The position numbers and the translations under genes are program-made. This document shows, in pieces, positions 44,328-53,998 of a stretch of 64,000 nt of DNA. This stretch comes from Brumicola pallidula DSM 14239 = ACAM 615. GTDB taxonomy: Bacteria > Pseudomonadota > Gammaproteobacteria > Enterobacterales > Alteromonadaceae. The notes under the pieces were generated by a model. That model was not told the DNA's origin. It ran no database searches and was given only the letters and a program-made list of their open reading frames with translations. Numbering within the stretch: position 1 is the first letter of the stretch; every line of letters starts with the position of its first letter. The stretch spans positions 427,758-491,757 of the forward strand of contig NZ_KE386814.1 in NCBI RefSeq assembly GCF_000428905.1, written 5' to 3'.

Positions 44328-45200
44328 GTGACACAAGCCTCATACAATATCGTTATGTTTGCCTATAATGAAGCAAATAACCTTGCTAACTCAGTTACAG
44401 CAGTAGCTAACAACTGTGATAATAATTTACATAAATTTTATCTTATGGCAAATGGTTGCACGGACAAAACGGTCGAGGTTGCCGAAGCGCTAAAACGGAA
44501 ACTGAATTTTGACAAAATGGAAGTTATTAATATTGAATTAGGGGATAAATGCAATGCATGGAATCACTATGTTCATAATGTTGCAGATGAAGAACCGCTT
44601 TGCCATTTTTTTGTAGATGCTGATGTTATTTTTAGCCAGCAATGCTTTCCATTGCTGGTTGAGAAAATAGCCAAGGCTAATGACTCGTGCCATATTATTG
44701 CTGGTATGCCCTTATCCGGTCGTAACCTCGAGTTTTATCAAAGTCTGGTGACAGAACGCTTCTGTTTTTTTGGAAACCTTTATGGGATGCATCAACGTTA
44801 TCTCAAATTAGTCAAAGAGAAAAACTTCAAATTACCAATAGGCCTTAATTGGATAGATTCATTTTTAACCAAGGCAGCTAACACCGACATACAATTTATT
44901 CAGCGTAACCTGCCGGATCGCGTGATACATCTATCCGGTGTCGGTTTTCATTTTGAGAGTTTATCGCCATTTAATTGGGATGATATAAAACTCTATAAAA
45001 ATCGAATCGCAAGGTATGAATTAGGTAAAATACAAGAAACTTATCTGGACGACATAGCAGCTAATAACTGGCCTGCGACAATGCATGAAATTAATCTATT
45101 AATAGCAGAGTCGTTCGAACAAAAAACTGAAGCATTGGGCCTTGTTAAAAAATATTTAGTGAAAAAGCGACTGGGACGTTTGATAGCGAAAGGTAAATAA
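44328..45200 (+). CDS. Family 2-like glycosyltransferase
   Basis: A GT-A glycosyltransferase of about 290 aa. It begins YNIVMFAYNEANNLANSVTAV, with the donor-side segment MANGCTDKTVEVAEAL and the DxD-like metal site FVDADVIF. Late conserved residues are in GLNWIDSFLTK. The open frame extends upstream to a TTG at 44220, but a GTG at 44328 has AAGGA 7 bases before it and begins seven residues before the family core, so it is the preferred start. The gene lies alone on the plus strand between the Stp1 glycosyltransferase and the large fusion protein. It would add a sugar to the polymer. Confidence 0.85.
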   Translation: MTQASYNIVMFAYNEANNLANSVTAVANNCDNNLHKFYLMANGCTDKTVEVAEALKRKLNFDKMEVINIELGDKCNAWNHYVHNVADEEPLCHFFVDADVIFSQQCFPLLVEKIAKANDSCHIIAGMPLSGRNLEFYQSLVTERFCFFGNLYGMHQRYLKLVKEKNFKLPIGLNWIDSFLTKAANTDIQFIQRNLPDRVIHLSGVGFHFESLSPFNWDDIKLYKNRIARYELGKIQETYLDDIAANNWPATMHEINLLIAESFEQKTEALGLVKKYLVKKRLGRLIAKGK

Positions 45201-45376
45201 ACGTAAAGAGAAAACGTAAATACATAACGTAAATACATAACGAGTGCTAAAACCGAAGCATCAGCTTTATTCAAATGATTATTTACTTGGGTTTTGTGAT
45301 GGCACAAATTAGTGCATTTGGTATATTAGTTCACATGCTACTGCCTTAATGCACCAATGACTGTTTAATATTAACT

Positions 45377-48300
45377 ATGAAATCAATTTTCTTTTTTATT
45401 TCCATATTAATTGTTTATGGTTCACTGTATCCATTCAATTTTACACAATCCGCGCTCACAGAACAGGCTATCACAGCCCTTTTTAATTTCGATATCACAA
45501 AAACACACCTAACTGATTTAATTGCTAATATTGTTCTATTCGTGCCATTCGGTGTTTTTTTACGAGCCGCCTTCCCAAAATATAACTCAGCAGGGCAACT
45601 TTTACTGCTCTCATTAATGACATTTTTGTTCGCATATTCAATTCAAGCACTGCAGCTTTTCACTGAAGACCGCCAGCCATGGGGCGGCGATGCAATATGG
45701 AATATGATTGGTTACGCTATTGGCGCTTTCCTATATGCATCACTTCGTTTGGACTTTCTGAAAACATTTAAAGTGAGCCATAGCCACCAACAGATCTCCT
45801 TTTTTATCGCTTTTATTATAATCGCACTAGAACTGGCTCCCTTTGCCCCGTCAATTGATTTTGATGTACTCAAAGCAAATATAAAGCTACTGCTTAATTC
45901 ACCTTCTATTGGTTGGTATTGGACATTTGAAAATACCGTTTTTTGGCTAGTTACTTTTTATCTGCTAAAAATAGCTTTCCCAAATTGGACCCGCATTAAT
46001 AAGCTCAGTTTATTAGTTATGCTTATTTTAACGTCCAAGTTCCTAATAATATCTAGCAATATCAACCTATCTTCGTTAGCTGGAGGTATTCTTTCTTTGC
46101 TTATTTGGAAGGTATTTTCGCAACGAATTAATGCACAACAACTGGCTATGTTGTTGCTTATCACTATTCTTGGTAATGGTCTCTATCCTTTTGAATTAAG
46201 AGAGCAGGTAGGCACATTTAAATGGTTACCTTTTTCTGCCTCGATGGACGGTAACTTGCTCATCAATATTATCGCCTTTACTAAAAAAATGGTTTTTTAT
46301 GGAGGGGTAGTATGGCTATTTTATTTAGCTAAACGCCGTTTGCTGTTTGGGGTCGCTATTTGCGCTGCAATCGTATTGTTATCCGAGTTTTTACAAATAT
46401 TCTTTACTAATTCAGTGCCTGATAGTACTGATTTTTTCATTGTTATCATGGTGGCTTTTATTATCCATCAATGCTTGAAATTGAAGTCGGGTATTAATGA
46501 GCTTCTGCCTCTTCAAAGCCAGTCAGCGGGCAAGGATAATAACGTGCTTTTAACGTCACCTAAAAATATCCACAATATGATAAGCGCGCCTTATATCTTT
46601 GGCTTAGATGGACTTAGAGCTATCGCTGCCTTGGCGGTATTTATTGTTCATTTTCAGCAGTTCACAGGGATCGGCGGTGTATTTCTGTTTATTGATTTTG
46701 AACGCTGGATGATCAATGGCAACACAGGTGTTGCACTATTTTTTGTATTAAGCGGCTTTTTGTTATCAATGCCTTTTTGGCATTCATTTAAAAGTAATCA
46801 ATTTCCTAATATTAAACATTACTTTATTAATCGCGCGGCCCGAATTATTCCTCTTTACTATCTGTGTTTGTTTGGCCTATTGGCTATCAAAGGCTTTCAA
46901 GGTTCTGATGTAAACTTCAATAACATAATCTCGCACTTGTTCTTTTTACATAACTTAAAAGACTATCAGGTGATGAGTGTAAACCCGCCGTTTTGGACAT
47001 TGGCGGTGGAATTTCAGTTTTACCTTTTACTGCCATTGTTTTTCGTCTTGTTGTTTAAACTTGGCTTGCGTAAAGCTCAAGTACTTTGCTTTTTGCTTAT
47101 TCCGGTTATCTACCTATGTTATCGGTACTTTATGGGGCAAATGGCTATTCATAATGAGTGGCCCATCAGTATACCGTTAATTTGGCCTTTCGGTGTTTCG
47201 GTAGAGTCAGCTGCGGGGCAATCACTTATTTACTCTCTGTTTGCTCATTTACCGCATTTTTTAATTGGTCTGTTTGCAGCCAGTTTTTATAAGCAGAATA
47301 CGTCCAAATGGGCAGAGGTCGTATTTTGGGTAAGTGTGGGCCTTGTATTTGCAATATTAGCAACAGCGTTAGATGAGTCGTTGCAGTTGGATTTTGGTCG
47401 CTATAACTTCCCGTTTGTGCCGGTGCTGTTAGGATTAATCGTCTACACTGCCCCGCAAGCGAAATGGGCTCGCTATTTTTTAGAATTAAGCGCCTTGAAG
47501 TGGCTTGGTGTTATTTCATACGGGGTTTACATATTCCACTATCCTATCCAAAAAACCACGTTAAAGGCTTTTGAGGCGATCAATATCGATGTGTCACAAC
47601 AAGTGTTGCTGTACTTATTTATTACGCTGGCAGCGACGCTGCTGGTTTCGCATTTCGCATACAAATTGATTGAAAGACCCGTAATGACATGGTTCAAACG
47701 AGCCTCATTAGCTAAGGATGAGAGCAAGGTTGCTAATGAACAATTAAAAAATGCAGGCGCTCAGCTACCGAGTAAGTTGAGAAAACCGACTAAAAAGAGG
47801 TTTTCATTGGCTTTGATAACACTCGCTGTGCTAGCCGCTAGCATCGCTTTTGTGCTTAACATGTCAGCACCTAAAGTGAAGGTAGAGCAGGTGTATTGGG
47901 CGGGTTCTAAAGCGAATCGAATGATTTTTGACCATCATGCTCATACCACTTATTCAGATGGTGAAAAGTCGGTAGCAGAATTAACCGAGTTAGCTTATAT
48001 CAGGGGCTGTGATGCATTTTCTATTACTGATCATTCTCAAGATCAGCGAAGCTTTTCGTCAGCAAAATTACGCGAAATTGCGGCAATGAGAAAAAAGTAT
48101 CCGGTCATGTTAATTTTTGCAGGCATAGAATTAGGCATGCCATCTTATGATGGGCGTGAGCATGTGAATATTATTACCACGCCAGAATTTGAACGCCAAA
48201 CGTTAGGTGCTGTTATGTCAGCTTTGCAAACATCCACAGCCATGCCTGCGAAAGAGCGCGACTTGCACGTTCTCAGCGCGATTAACAGGGTAAGTAATGC

Positions 48301-49066
48301 AATAGATAATACGATTGCGATTTACAATCATCCAAGTAGAAAAGATGAAAATAAAGGACAAGATGAAAACTACGCCGATATTACTTTTTGGAATCAAGAT
48401 GTAGACTACATTACTGCAATAGCCGGTGCGCCTGGTCACCAAAATAAAGCGCAAATAGGGTCTTACGAAGGACAAATTTTACCCACGGACCGCTGGGACC
48501 CGATTGTTGCGACTGTAGGCGGAACATGGGATACGCTGCTAGCAGAGGGACATAAAATATGGGGCGCTATTGCATCCTCCGATTATCACAATGATGCGAT
48601 GGATTATGGCCCTTGTGAATTTTCTAGAATACATGTCGATGCGCCAACAAAAGATTACTCAGGGTTGATTAGCGGTATCAAGGCCGGTTCGTTTTGGGCC
48701 GATCATGGCAAGCTGTTACGTGACTATCAATTCACGGTGGAAAGTAAAGACGATGGTTATCGTGTTTATCCGGGTGGAACACTCAAGCTAATGGGAAATA
48801 AGCGTATTTTGTCGGTTGATATAACGGCGAAGCGCAGTGAGAACTACAAGAATGATTTTCTAAGGTTTGATTTGATCACCAATTGCAGCAACGATGAAGT
48901 GCTTGTTCGCAGCACGCTGCTGGCACCAGAGGAGAGCAGCGTCTCGTTATTATTGCCAATAGTTAAACAAAAAGGTGCGTGTTTTGTGCGCTCGCGAATA
49001 GTCAGAGAGTCACTTGAGGAGAATAAATTAAGTGCTTACTCGAATCCTATTTTTGTTGTTTTTTAA
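45377..49066 (+). CDS. VanZ / acyltransferase-3 / PHP-domain fusion protein
   Basis: A 1229-aa protein with three modules. Residues 1-365 are two VanZ-like membrane units (IVYGSLYPFNFTQ and LTDLIANIVLFVPFGVFL early; then a repeat with LGNGLYPFELREQ and a second tail). Residues 405-775 are an acyltransferase-3 domain (LDGLRAIAALAVFIVHF, with the essential His; FWTLAVEFQFYLLLPL; GVISYGVYIFHYPIQ), which would O-acylate a glycan from a cytoplasmic donor. After a membrane helix near 820-840, residues 850-1229 form a PHP metal-dependent phosphoesterase domain. All four PHP motifs are kept: HHAHTTYSDG, ITDHSQ, IYNHPSR and SSDYHND. Location past the last helix puts the PHP domain outside the membrane, which is unusual. 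VanZ-acyltransferase proteins occur in some EPS loci; the added PHP module is what sets this apart. Confidence 0.87.
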   Translation: MKSIFFFISILIVYGSLYPFNFTQSALTEQAITALFNFDITKTHLTDLIANIVLFVPFGVFLRAAFPKYNSAGQLLLLSLMTFLFAYSIQALQLFTEDRQPWGGDAIWNMIGYAIGAFLYASLRLDFLKTFKVSHSHQQISFFIAFIIIALELAPFAPSIDFDVLKANIKLLLNSPSIGWYWTFENTVFWLVTFYLLKIAFPNWTRINKLSLLVMLILTSKFLIISSNINLSSLAGGILSLLIWKVFSQRINAQQLAMLLLITILGNGLYPFELREQVGTFKWLPFSASMDGNLLINIIAFTKKMVFYGGVVWLFYLAKRRLLFGVAICAAIVLLSEFLQIFFTNSVPDSTDFFIVIMVAFIIHQCLKLKSGINELLPLQSQSAGKDNNVLLTSPKNIHNMISAPYIFGLDGLRAIAALAVFIVHFQQFTGIGGVFLFIDFERWMINGNTGVALFFVLSGFLLSMPFWHSFKSNQFPNIKHYFINRAARIIPLYYLCLFGLLAIKGFQGSDVNFNNIISHLFFLHNLKDYQVMSVNPPFWTLAVEFQFYLLLPLFFVLLFKLGLRKAQVLCFLLIPVIYLCYRYFMGQMAIHNEWPISIPLIWPFGVSVESAAGQSLIYSLFAHLPHFLIGLFAASFYKQNTSKWAEVVFWVSVGLVFAILATALDESLQLDFGRYNFPFVPVLLGLIVYTAPQAKWARYFLELSALKWLGVISYGVYIFHYPIQKTTLKAFEAINIDVSQQVLLYLFITLAATLLVSHFAYKLIERPVMTWFKRASLAKDESKVANEQLKNAGAQLPSKLRKPTKKRFSLALITLAVLAASIAFVLNMSAPKVKVEQVYWAGSKANRMIFDHHAHTTYSDGEKSVAELTELAYIRGCDAFSITDHSQDQRSFSSAKLREIAAMRKKYPVMLIFAGIELGMPSYDGREHVNIITTPEFERQTLGAVMSALQTSTAMPAKERDLHVLSAINRVSNAIDNTIAIYNHPSRKDENKGQDENYADITFWNQDVDYITAIAGAPGHQNKAQIGSYEGQILPTDRWDPIVATVGGTWDTLLAEGHKIWGAIASSDYHNDAMDYGPCEFSRIHVDAPTKDYSGLISGIKAGSFWADHGKLLRDYQFTVESKDDGYRVYPGGTLKLMGNKRILSVDITAKRSENYKNDFLRFDLITNCSNDEVLVRSTLLAPEESSVSLLLPIVKQKGACFVRSRIVRESLEENKLSAYSNPIFVVF

Positions 49067-49261
49067 AGGTCGGTTATAGTTTTACGCTACCGGCCTTAAA
49101 CAACGGTATTGCATGAACCACTGCTAGCGTTTATTCTTCAAGCTGCGGTTTATACTGAATAGATACTGTTCAATGGTAATAAGAATATGACCTAGGACGT
49201 CTAGTTAGCAATAGCTTAATAGGCTATAAAACAAAAATATACATTGGTCTTAAGGTTATTT

Positions 49262-51178
49262 ATGTGTGGTATTGCTGGGTTTTTAACGAAAAATTATGAA
49301 CAGTTAACAACAAACGATCTCGTTGCAATGGGCAATGCTATTTCTCATCGAGGGCCTGATGCTCATGGCGAGTATTTAGATAATACCGTTGGTCTTTGTC
49401 ATAGACGTTTAAGTATCCTTGATCTATCAGAAGCAGGTAATCAACCCATGTTTTCTGATGATGAAAATGTGGTTATTGTCTTTAATGGTGAAATTTATAA
49501 TTTTTTGGAGCTTAGGCAAGAGTTACAGCAAGACGGAGTCAGCTTTCGTTCGGGCACTGATACTGAAGTTATTATTAAACTCTATGAAAAGTACGGTGTA
49601 GATTGCCTAGACAAACTAAACGGCATGTTTGCTTTCGCATTATGGGATAAAAAGCGAAACAAGCTGTTTATCGCAAGAGATCGTCTAGGTAAAAAGCCAC
49701 TCTATTATTATCAAGAAGAACCAACTTCAGGTCAAAATAATGCCAATCAAAGGTTTGAAAAATTCGCGTTTGGGTCTGAAATTAAAGCTATTTTAGCGCT
49801 ACCTGATATTAAAAAAGAAATTCGATTAGACGCTGTTCACGATTTTTTTGCTTATCAGTATATACCGGATCCAAAAAGCATATTTAAACACATTCACAAG
49901 CTTCCTCCTGCTCACTACATGGTGATTGAGCAGGGTGAAATCACCATCGAAAAATATTGGGAATTAAGTTTTGCGCGTCAATCCGAATTAGATGAAAAGC
50001 AAAACGTCAGTATCCTGCAAGATCTGATAACACAAACCACGAAAAGACGCATGATCAGTGACGTGCCCTTGGGCGCATTTTTAAGTGGCGGGGTGGACTC
50101 CAGTGGCGTTGTTGCCACCATGTCAACGCTGTCGGATAAACCCATCAAGACCTGTACCATTGCATTTGACAATAAAAAATACAACGAAGCTGAGTTTGCT
50201 AGATCAGTGGCCGAACAATACGGCACTGAGCACCATGAATTTTTGGTACATCAAAATGTGGCTGATTCAATTGAACACATCGTCAGTTTTTTTGATGAGC
50301 CCTTTGCTGATCCCTCGCTAATACCTACTTTTTTTGTGTCCGAATTAGCACGTAAAGAGGTGACGGTTGCCATTGCCGGTGATGGTGGTGATGAAGTATT
50401 TGCAGGCTACGAAAAGTACGCAAGCGATCATATTGAAAACCAGTTGAGGAATAAATTTCCGCATTGGATACGAAAAACCATTTTCCCGAGTTTAGCCACC
50501 GGTTTTGGTATGGTTAATATTGACCTGTGTAAACGAGCAAAAAGCTTGCTAACGAGCGTAAGTGTCAGCCCACAAATGGGCTTTTATATTACCAACAGCT
50601 TCATAACAGATGAAACGTGGAATAAATTAGCAACGAACGACGTAAAGGAACAACTCGGTAACTATCATCCATCGTCTTTTACCTTGGAAAAATATAATGA
50701 AGCCGATGGCCCTGATCATTTAAGCAAAATACTGTATACCGACATGAAAACCTATCTAGCGGGTGGTATTTTAGTAAAGGTTGATAGAATGAGCATGGCG
50801 AACTCACTTGAGGTAAGGGCACCTATATTAGACAGGGAAGTAATTGAGTTTGCCGCGACCTTACCCTCGGACTTGAAATTCAAGAATAAAGAGAAAAAAT
50901 ACATTCTCAAAGAAGCATTTAAGCCGTATTTAAATGACGATATTTTGTATAGAAAGAAAATGGGTTTTTCAGTGCCATTGGCGCACTGGTTTAGGGTTGA
51001 AATAAGAGACATAGCACAACGGTATCTTATTGATGAAGTGAGTGGCTTAGGCACCGTATTTGACTTACAGCAGGTTAGTCAGGTTTGGAATGAACACCAA
51101 AATGAACAGAGGGATCATAGTGCGCTGCTTTGGTCGATGTTGATGTTTGAGATGTGGTGGCAGAGGTATATGGTGTAA
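49262..51178 (+). CDS. Asparagine synthase-like amidotransferase (XrtA system)
   Basis: A 638-aa glutamine-dependent amidotransferase. The nucleophile Cys2 follows the start (MCGIAGF). The glutaminase domain includes SHRGPDAHGEY and CHRRLSILDLS, and LFIARDRLGKKPLYY ends it. The synthase domain has the PP-loop FLSGGVDSSGVVATM and the metal region GDGGDEVFAGY; KVDRMSMANSLEVRAPILDREV follows. XrtA-locus members of this family (the amidotransferase 1 type) probably amidate a uronic acid or other carboxyl of the polymer. Because Cys must be residue 2 after Met removal, the ATG at 49262 is the start, although the open frame reaches 49244. Confidence 0.93.
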   Translation: MCGIAGFLTKNYEQLTTNDLVAMGNAISHRGPDAHGEYLDNTVGLCHRRLSILDLSEAGNQPMFSDDENVVIVFNGEIYNFLELRQELQQDGVSFRSGTDTEVIIKLYEKYGVDCLDKLNGMFAFALWDKKRNKLFIARDRLGKKPLYYYQEEPTSGQNNANQRFEKFAFGSEIKAILALPDIKKEIRLDAVHDFFAYQYIPDPKSIFKHIHKLPPAHYMVIEQGEITIEKYWELSFARQSELDEKQNVSILQDLITQTTKRRMISDVPLGAFLSGGVDSSGVVATMSTLSDKPIKTCTIAFDNKKYNEAEFARSVAEQYGTEHHEFLVHQNVADSIEHIVSFFDEPFADPSLIPTFFVSELARKEVTVAIAGDGGDEVFAGYEKYASDHIENQLRNKFPHWIRKTIFPSLATGFGMVNIDLCKRAKSLLTSVSVSPQMGFYITNSFITDETWNKLATNDVKEQLGNYHPSSFTLEKYNEADGPDHLSKILYTDMKTYLAGGILVKVDRMSMANSLEVRAPILDREVIEFAATLPSDLKFKNKEKKYILKEAFKPYLNDDILYRKKMGFSVPLAHWFRVEIRDIAQRYLIDEVSGLGTVFDLQQVSQVWNEHQNEQRDHSALLWSMLMFEMWWQRYMV

Positions 51179-51291
51179 AGTACATTGGTAATAAGCGGCT
51201 TTATACTCTATTACAAAACAGGAAAGTTTTCTGACGACAATATTTAAATATGATGACGAGCAGCTCAATTTTCTAAAATATAGGCAAATGC

Positions 51292-52254
51292 TCATGTTTT
51301 TTCTAAATTGTTCTCAATTGACACTATCGTACTATTTGTAAAATTTTGTTCTATTAGATTTTTATTGGATTCTGCAAAATGTTTTTCGATCTCAGCATCA
51401 AAAGAAGTTGTGAAGTCCCCTTTGAACGGCAATTTTTTTGCGAGATAGTGTGAGATTCTTATTATTTTGCTGTTGTAGTTAAGTGCCAAAGGGCTTCTGC
51501 TAACTAACATGTTTATATATCTTAATATATTAAGAGTTCGAAAATTAGGCGACTGATTTTTAGTATTACTAGCAATAGTTAAAGTATAACTTTTATTAGG
51601 TTCTTTTATTTTCTCTAAAAAATCTTCGATAAGGCGTTTACCGGTTAAATTAGTCTCCCGCGATATTTCACTTATTTCAATATTTCTGTTTCCAAATACT
51701 TGAGCCCATTGATCAACTGTCGCAAAGTAATTATAAATTTTATCATCATATATAGTTGAAATAAATTCATTATAGGAACTAGTGGTTAGTGACGGCCCTT
51801 TCACGAGTTGCGCATAAACACTTTTAACTAACTTAGTCTGCTTTCTGTAGTAAAAAATTAAAGTGATTTTTTCAAAGAAGGGCATTGTTAACTCAGCGAT
51901 TTTTTGTATCGCTGCTGGGGAAGAACACTGAGAGTAAAGTGCTTCACTAGAAATGATAAGCTTATTTATATTACCCGATCGTTTTTTTTCTTCAAGATAG
52001 GTTTTCACCACCTTACCAAATTGCTCAGCGTGTATCTTTAAATCTTCCTTTGAGTGCGAACATAAAATATCTGTATAGTAATGTGCATTCTTCGGGTATC
52101 CAGCCCAAGCAGCTAGCTGCCAATTGTTTTTGTAATTCAAAAAATCGGGCACTGCACAAGCTGATTCCTCCAATGTTTTACTATTCTTCTCTAGGAATGA
52201 TTGAATCGAAGTGGAGCCGGCTTTGTGACTACCAATATGAAGAAATAATTCCAT
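51292..52254 (-). CDS. Sulfotransferase-family protein
   Basis: A 320-aa protein whose start LFLHIGSHKAGSTSIQSFLEKN is the PAPS 5'-phosphosulfate-binding loop of sulfotransferases, with the catalytic Lys/His region in SHKAGSTS. The middle has LIISSEALYSQC and KITLIFYYRKQTKLVKSVYAQ, which correspond to the PAPS 3'-phosphate site. It would transfer sulfate from PAPS to a sugar hydroxyl. Base composition is strikingly A+T-rich (14 G/C in the 60 bases from 51301), unlike the preceding amidotransferase gene, so it marks the left edge of a foreign-looking cassette. Confidence 0.8.
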   Translation of the reverse strand: MELFLHIGSHKAGSTSIQSFLEKNSKTLEESACAVPDFLNYKNNWQLAAWAGYPKNAHYYTDILCSHSKEDLKIHAEQFGKVVKTYLEEKKRSGNINKLIISSEALYSQCSSPAAIQKIAELTMPFFEKITLIFYYRKQTKLVKSVYAQLVKGPSLTTSSYNEFISTIYDDKIYNYFATVDQWAQVFGNRNIEISEISRETNLTGKRLIEDFLEKIKEPNKSYTLTIASNTKNQSPNFRTLNILRYINMLVSRSPLALNYNSKIIRISHYLAKKLPFKGDFTTSFDAEIEKHFAESNKNLIEQNFTNSTIVSIENNLEKT

Positions 52255-53059
52255 AAAATTTTAATCCTTTTTCATTTCGTAAATTACGCGCGACCACGTG
52301 GCTGATCAATATTAGACTGAAGTAACAGTCCATAAACGTTTTGTAAGGCTGTTATATATGCGTATCGAATTAAGTATAATATTAGATAAGTTAGAAAAGA
52401 CAAGCGAATCCGACACTATCAGATAATTTTATTTTCCTTTTTTTAAAATGCTTAAGTAATCCTAATTGTTCATTATCTGTTTTTGCAAAATCTAATAATC
52501 AGTATTTGGTCAAAGAGTAAAATTGTTGATGCTGCATAACAGCTATGAATATTGTCAGTATTTATAACTTTTTGTTCGAAGAAAACTGGACTTAAATAGT
52601 CAATACAGTAGACTTTTGCTTGTTACTATAAAATCATCACTTAGCAGTAAATATGACACTGTAATTTATATGAAGCGAACTAATTAGTCCTTCTCTTATA
52701 GGTATGTGATAACTTAAAGTAATTTGAATTTATAATTGGGAGCTATCTAAAGCGTTAATTCGGATAAGGTGCCTTGATGTTATGAACTGTTGTATTGCAG
52801 GTGAACTAAGAGCTTCATAGCGTTCATTATTCAGGCACAAAGTAAACGATTAATTGCTGACATTAATAGGTATACGTTTAGCTAAATCTATGCTTGGGAA
52901 TCACAAGATGTTTAGAACATTAAGGTTTACCACTAATTTTTAAGAAATATGGCCAGAACCAGCAATGTTCTATAGGATGCGGAAGGAAAAACTTCCAATG
53001 ACAAAAATAACTCTTAAAATGTGAATTCTCTGTGTTACCAGTTTTAAAAAGGTTTTTAT
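52255..53059. other. 805-bp A+T-rich gap without a supportable gene
   Basis: I found no conserved protein, tRNA or clear terminator here on either strand. It sits between two divergent genes (sulfotransferase to the left on minus, glycosyltransferase to the right on plus), so it should hold both promoters. The length and composition suggest decayed coding sequence or the seam of an inserted cassette. It has no long repeats. Confidence 0.6.
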
Positions 53060-53923
53060 ATGAGGTCATTAAAAGAATACTATTGGCTACTTGAATCATT
53101 CATTTATGAAAGTTATGCGAGAGGTATGCGTGTAAAAAGAGCTTTAGTAATGCATAACTTAGAAGCTCCGCTCATCGTAAGTTTTACATCATACCCGCCA
53201 CGGTTTGCAAAACTTCACCTTACAATTAAATCGATATTGAATCAATCGATCAGACCCGATAAAATAATGCTTTGGGTTGCAGAAGCGGATTTTGCAGCCC
53301 TCACCGACGAAGTGCTATTGTTATCAAAGAATAATAATGATTTTGAAATAAAATGTTGTGAAAACATTAGATCCTATAAAAAACTGATACCAACTCTAAC
53401 TTTCCATCCTGAGGCGTTTGTTGCCATTGCCGATGATGATGCTTATTACTCAACAAACTGGTTGCATCAACTGACATCATGCTACACTGATAGCAGTCAA
53501 ATAATAGCCCACCGAACTCACAAAGTGGCATATGATACCAATTGTATATTTCCTTATCAACAATGGGCTCAAACCTCGAATGGCACCAACAATGATGTGC
53601 TTATGGCAACAGGGGTTGGAGGGGTTCTATATCCACCTGGTTGCTTCAATGAAAAGGTGCTTGAAAAAGATTTATTCATGGAGCTATGCCCGACGGCAGA
53701 TGATATTTGGTTTTTTTGGATGTCGCGAATAAATGGAGTTAAAACCGTCATGACACCTCATAAAACTAACACGGTATGCTGGATTGGTACTCATGACTCT
53801 GGATTGGCGCAAACTAATGTGGCACATAATGGTAATGATGTTTGTCTTAATAATCTTATTAATTCATTTGGGCTGGACGAAATATTAGATACTTTCCCAA
53901 AAAAAAGCAAAAAAGAGCATTAG
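53060..53923 (+). CDS. Putative GT-A-fold glycosyltransferase
   Basis: A 287-aa protein resembling small GT-A glycosyltransferases. It has LIVSFTSYPPRFAKLHLTIKSI, NQSIRPDKIMLWVAE and the metal-binding AIADDDAYYSTNWL (DDD near residue 128). Late residues ADDIWFFW complete the pattern. Similar proteins occur in capsule and LPS loci, where they add sugars of unknown type. The gene is isolated on the plus strand in a minus-strand cassette. The upstream sequence (TTAAAAAGGTTTTTAT) gives a weak ribosome site. Confidence 0.75.
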   Translation: MRSLKEYYWLLESFIYESYARGMRVKRALVMHNLEAPLIVSFTSYPPRFAKLHLTIKSILNQSIRPDKIMLWVAEADFAALTDEVLLLSKNNNDFEIKCCENIRSYKKLIPTLTFHPEAFVAIADDDAYYSTNWLHQLTSCYTDSSQIIAHRTHKVAYDTNCIFPYQQWAQTSNGTNNDVLMATGVGGVLYPPGCFNEKVLEKDLFMELCPTADDIWFFWMSRINGVKTVMTPHKTNTVCWIGTHDSGLAQTNVAHNGNDVCLNNLINSFGLDEILDTFPKKSKKEH

Positions 53924-53998
53924 CGACATCCATTAAACCGGCTTGCTAGCATTTAAACAGTTCGTTTTATCTGTCTTACCAAAAACACCTTAGCTAAA

